DNA from: Parus major
Taxonomy: Eukaryota > Chordata > Aves > Passeriformes > Paridae
Direction of reading: 5' to 3'
DNA length: 64,000 bases
Assembly: GCF_001522545.3 (NCBI RefSeq)
Contig: NC_031774.1
Coordinates: 56,198,656-56,262,655, forward strand
Positions within the stretch are counted from its first letter, which is position 1, and every line of letters begins with the position of its first letter. This document shows positions 63,945-64,000 of the stretch, in pieces. A model generated the notes under the pieces. The model made no database searches. It was not told where the DNA came from and saw only the letters and a list, made by a program, of their open reading frames with translations. The position numbers and the translations under genes were made by a program.

Positions 63945-64000
63945 GGCCGCGCCCCCGGGGCTCCCGGGAGCCGGGAGGAGAGCCAGAGCCCGCTCCCGCC
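63945..64000 (-). other. PRKCH: PRKCH 5' untranslated region (partial)
   Basis: This is GC-rich sequence directly upstream of the start codon on the minus strand. It includes a perfect 14-base palindrome, GGCTCCCGGGAGCC, at 63959-63972. The context of the first ATG is GCCATGT, with the preferred G at -3 but T at +4. A second in-frame ATG, four codons later, has context GCCATGA. Either could start translation; the first is preferred because PKC eta proteins conserve the short segment before MKF. Confidence 0.7.

Larger units (their letters stand above)
63470..64000 (-). promoter_or_regulatory. PRKCH: CpG island covering PRKCH 5' end
   Basis: The last 530 bases are strongly GC-rich with dense CpG, in sharp contrast to the AT-rich intron beside them. 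The island spans the donor of intron 1, exon 1, the start codon and the available 5'UTR, and runs off the right edge. No TATA box is visible in the last 56 bases, which fits a CpG-island promoter with dispersed start sites. The transcription start itself cannot be placed and probably lies outside the window. Confidence 0.85.

Overview
This window is vertebrate nuclear DNA, almost certainly avian. Two things point to a bird: at least fourteen fragments of the CR1 (chicken repeat 1) LINE on both strands, many of them with the diagnostic 3' end that finishes in a TTCTGTGATTCTATGA-like tail, and compact introns of roughly 0.75 to 2 kb between the inner exons. I saw no Alu, B1 or L1 sequence, no bacterial-type gene arrangement, no tRNA, no rRNA and no CRISPR array.

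One protein-coding gene accounts for the whole window. It is PRKCH (protein kinase C eta, a novel-class, calcium-independent, diacylglycerol-activated Ser/Thr kinase), transcribed right to left on the minus strand. Nine coding exons were placed by translated sequence, GT/AG splice sites and matching codon phase. They are exon 1 at 63585-63944, exon 2 at 37078-37141, exon 3 at 18004-18154, exon 4 at 17158-17192, exon 5 at 16138-16226, exon 6 at 14404-14533, exon 7 at 13395-13522, exon 8 at 11118-11261 and exon 9 at 10194-10367. Joined, they give 1275 nt, or 425 codons without a stop. These cover the C2 domain, the pseudosubstrate, both C1 zinc fingers, the V3 hinge and the first part of the kinase N-lobe (glycine loop, ATP lysine, alpha-C Glu). 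The rest of the kinase domain, the turn and hydrophobic motifs, the stop codon and the 3'UTR were not found and should lie beyond the left edge.

From right to left, the layout is a CpG island with the 5'UTR and exon 1 (about 63470-64000), then intron 1 (26.4 kb) and exon 2. Intron 2 (18.9 kb) follows, then a compact block of exons 3 to 9 (18.2-10.2 kb), then at least 10.2 kb of intron 9. Introns hold CR1 copies, a few older amniote-type repeat fragments, simple repeats, short tandem duplications, three CpG-dense patches and AT-rich stretches with stacked transcription-factor-like motifs.

I found no new biological system. The observations most worth checking are a CpG-dense patch in intron 1 with a perfect GTAAGT donor in the phase of exon 2 (possible alternative first exon), a roughly 60-bp tandem array split by a CR1 insertion, and several inverted repeats. 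The long open frames away from the exons look like chance or repeat-derived frames.
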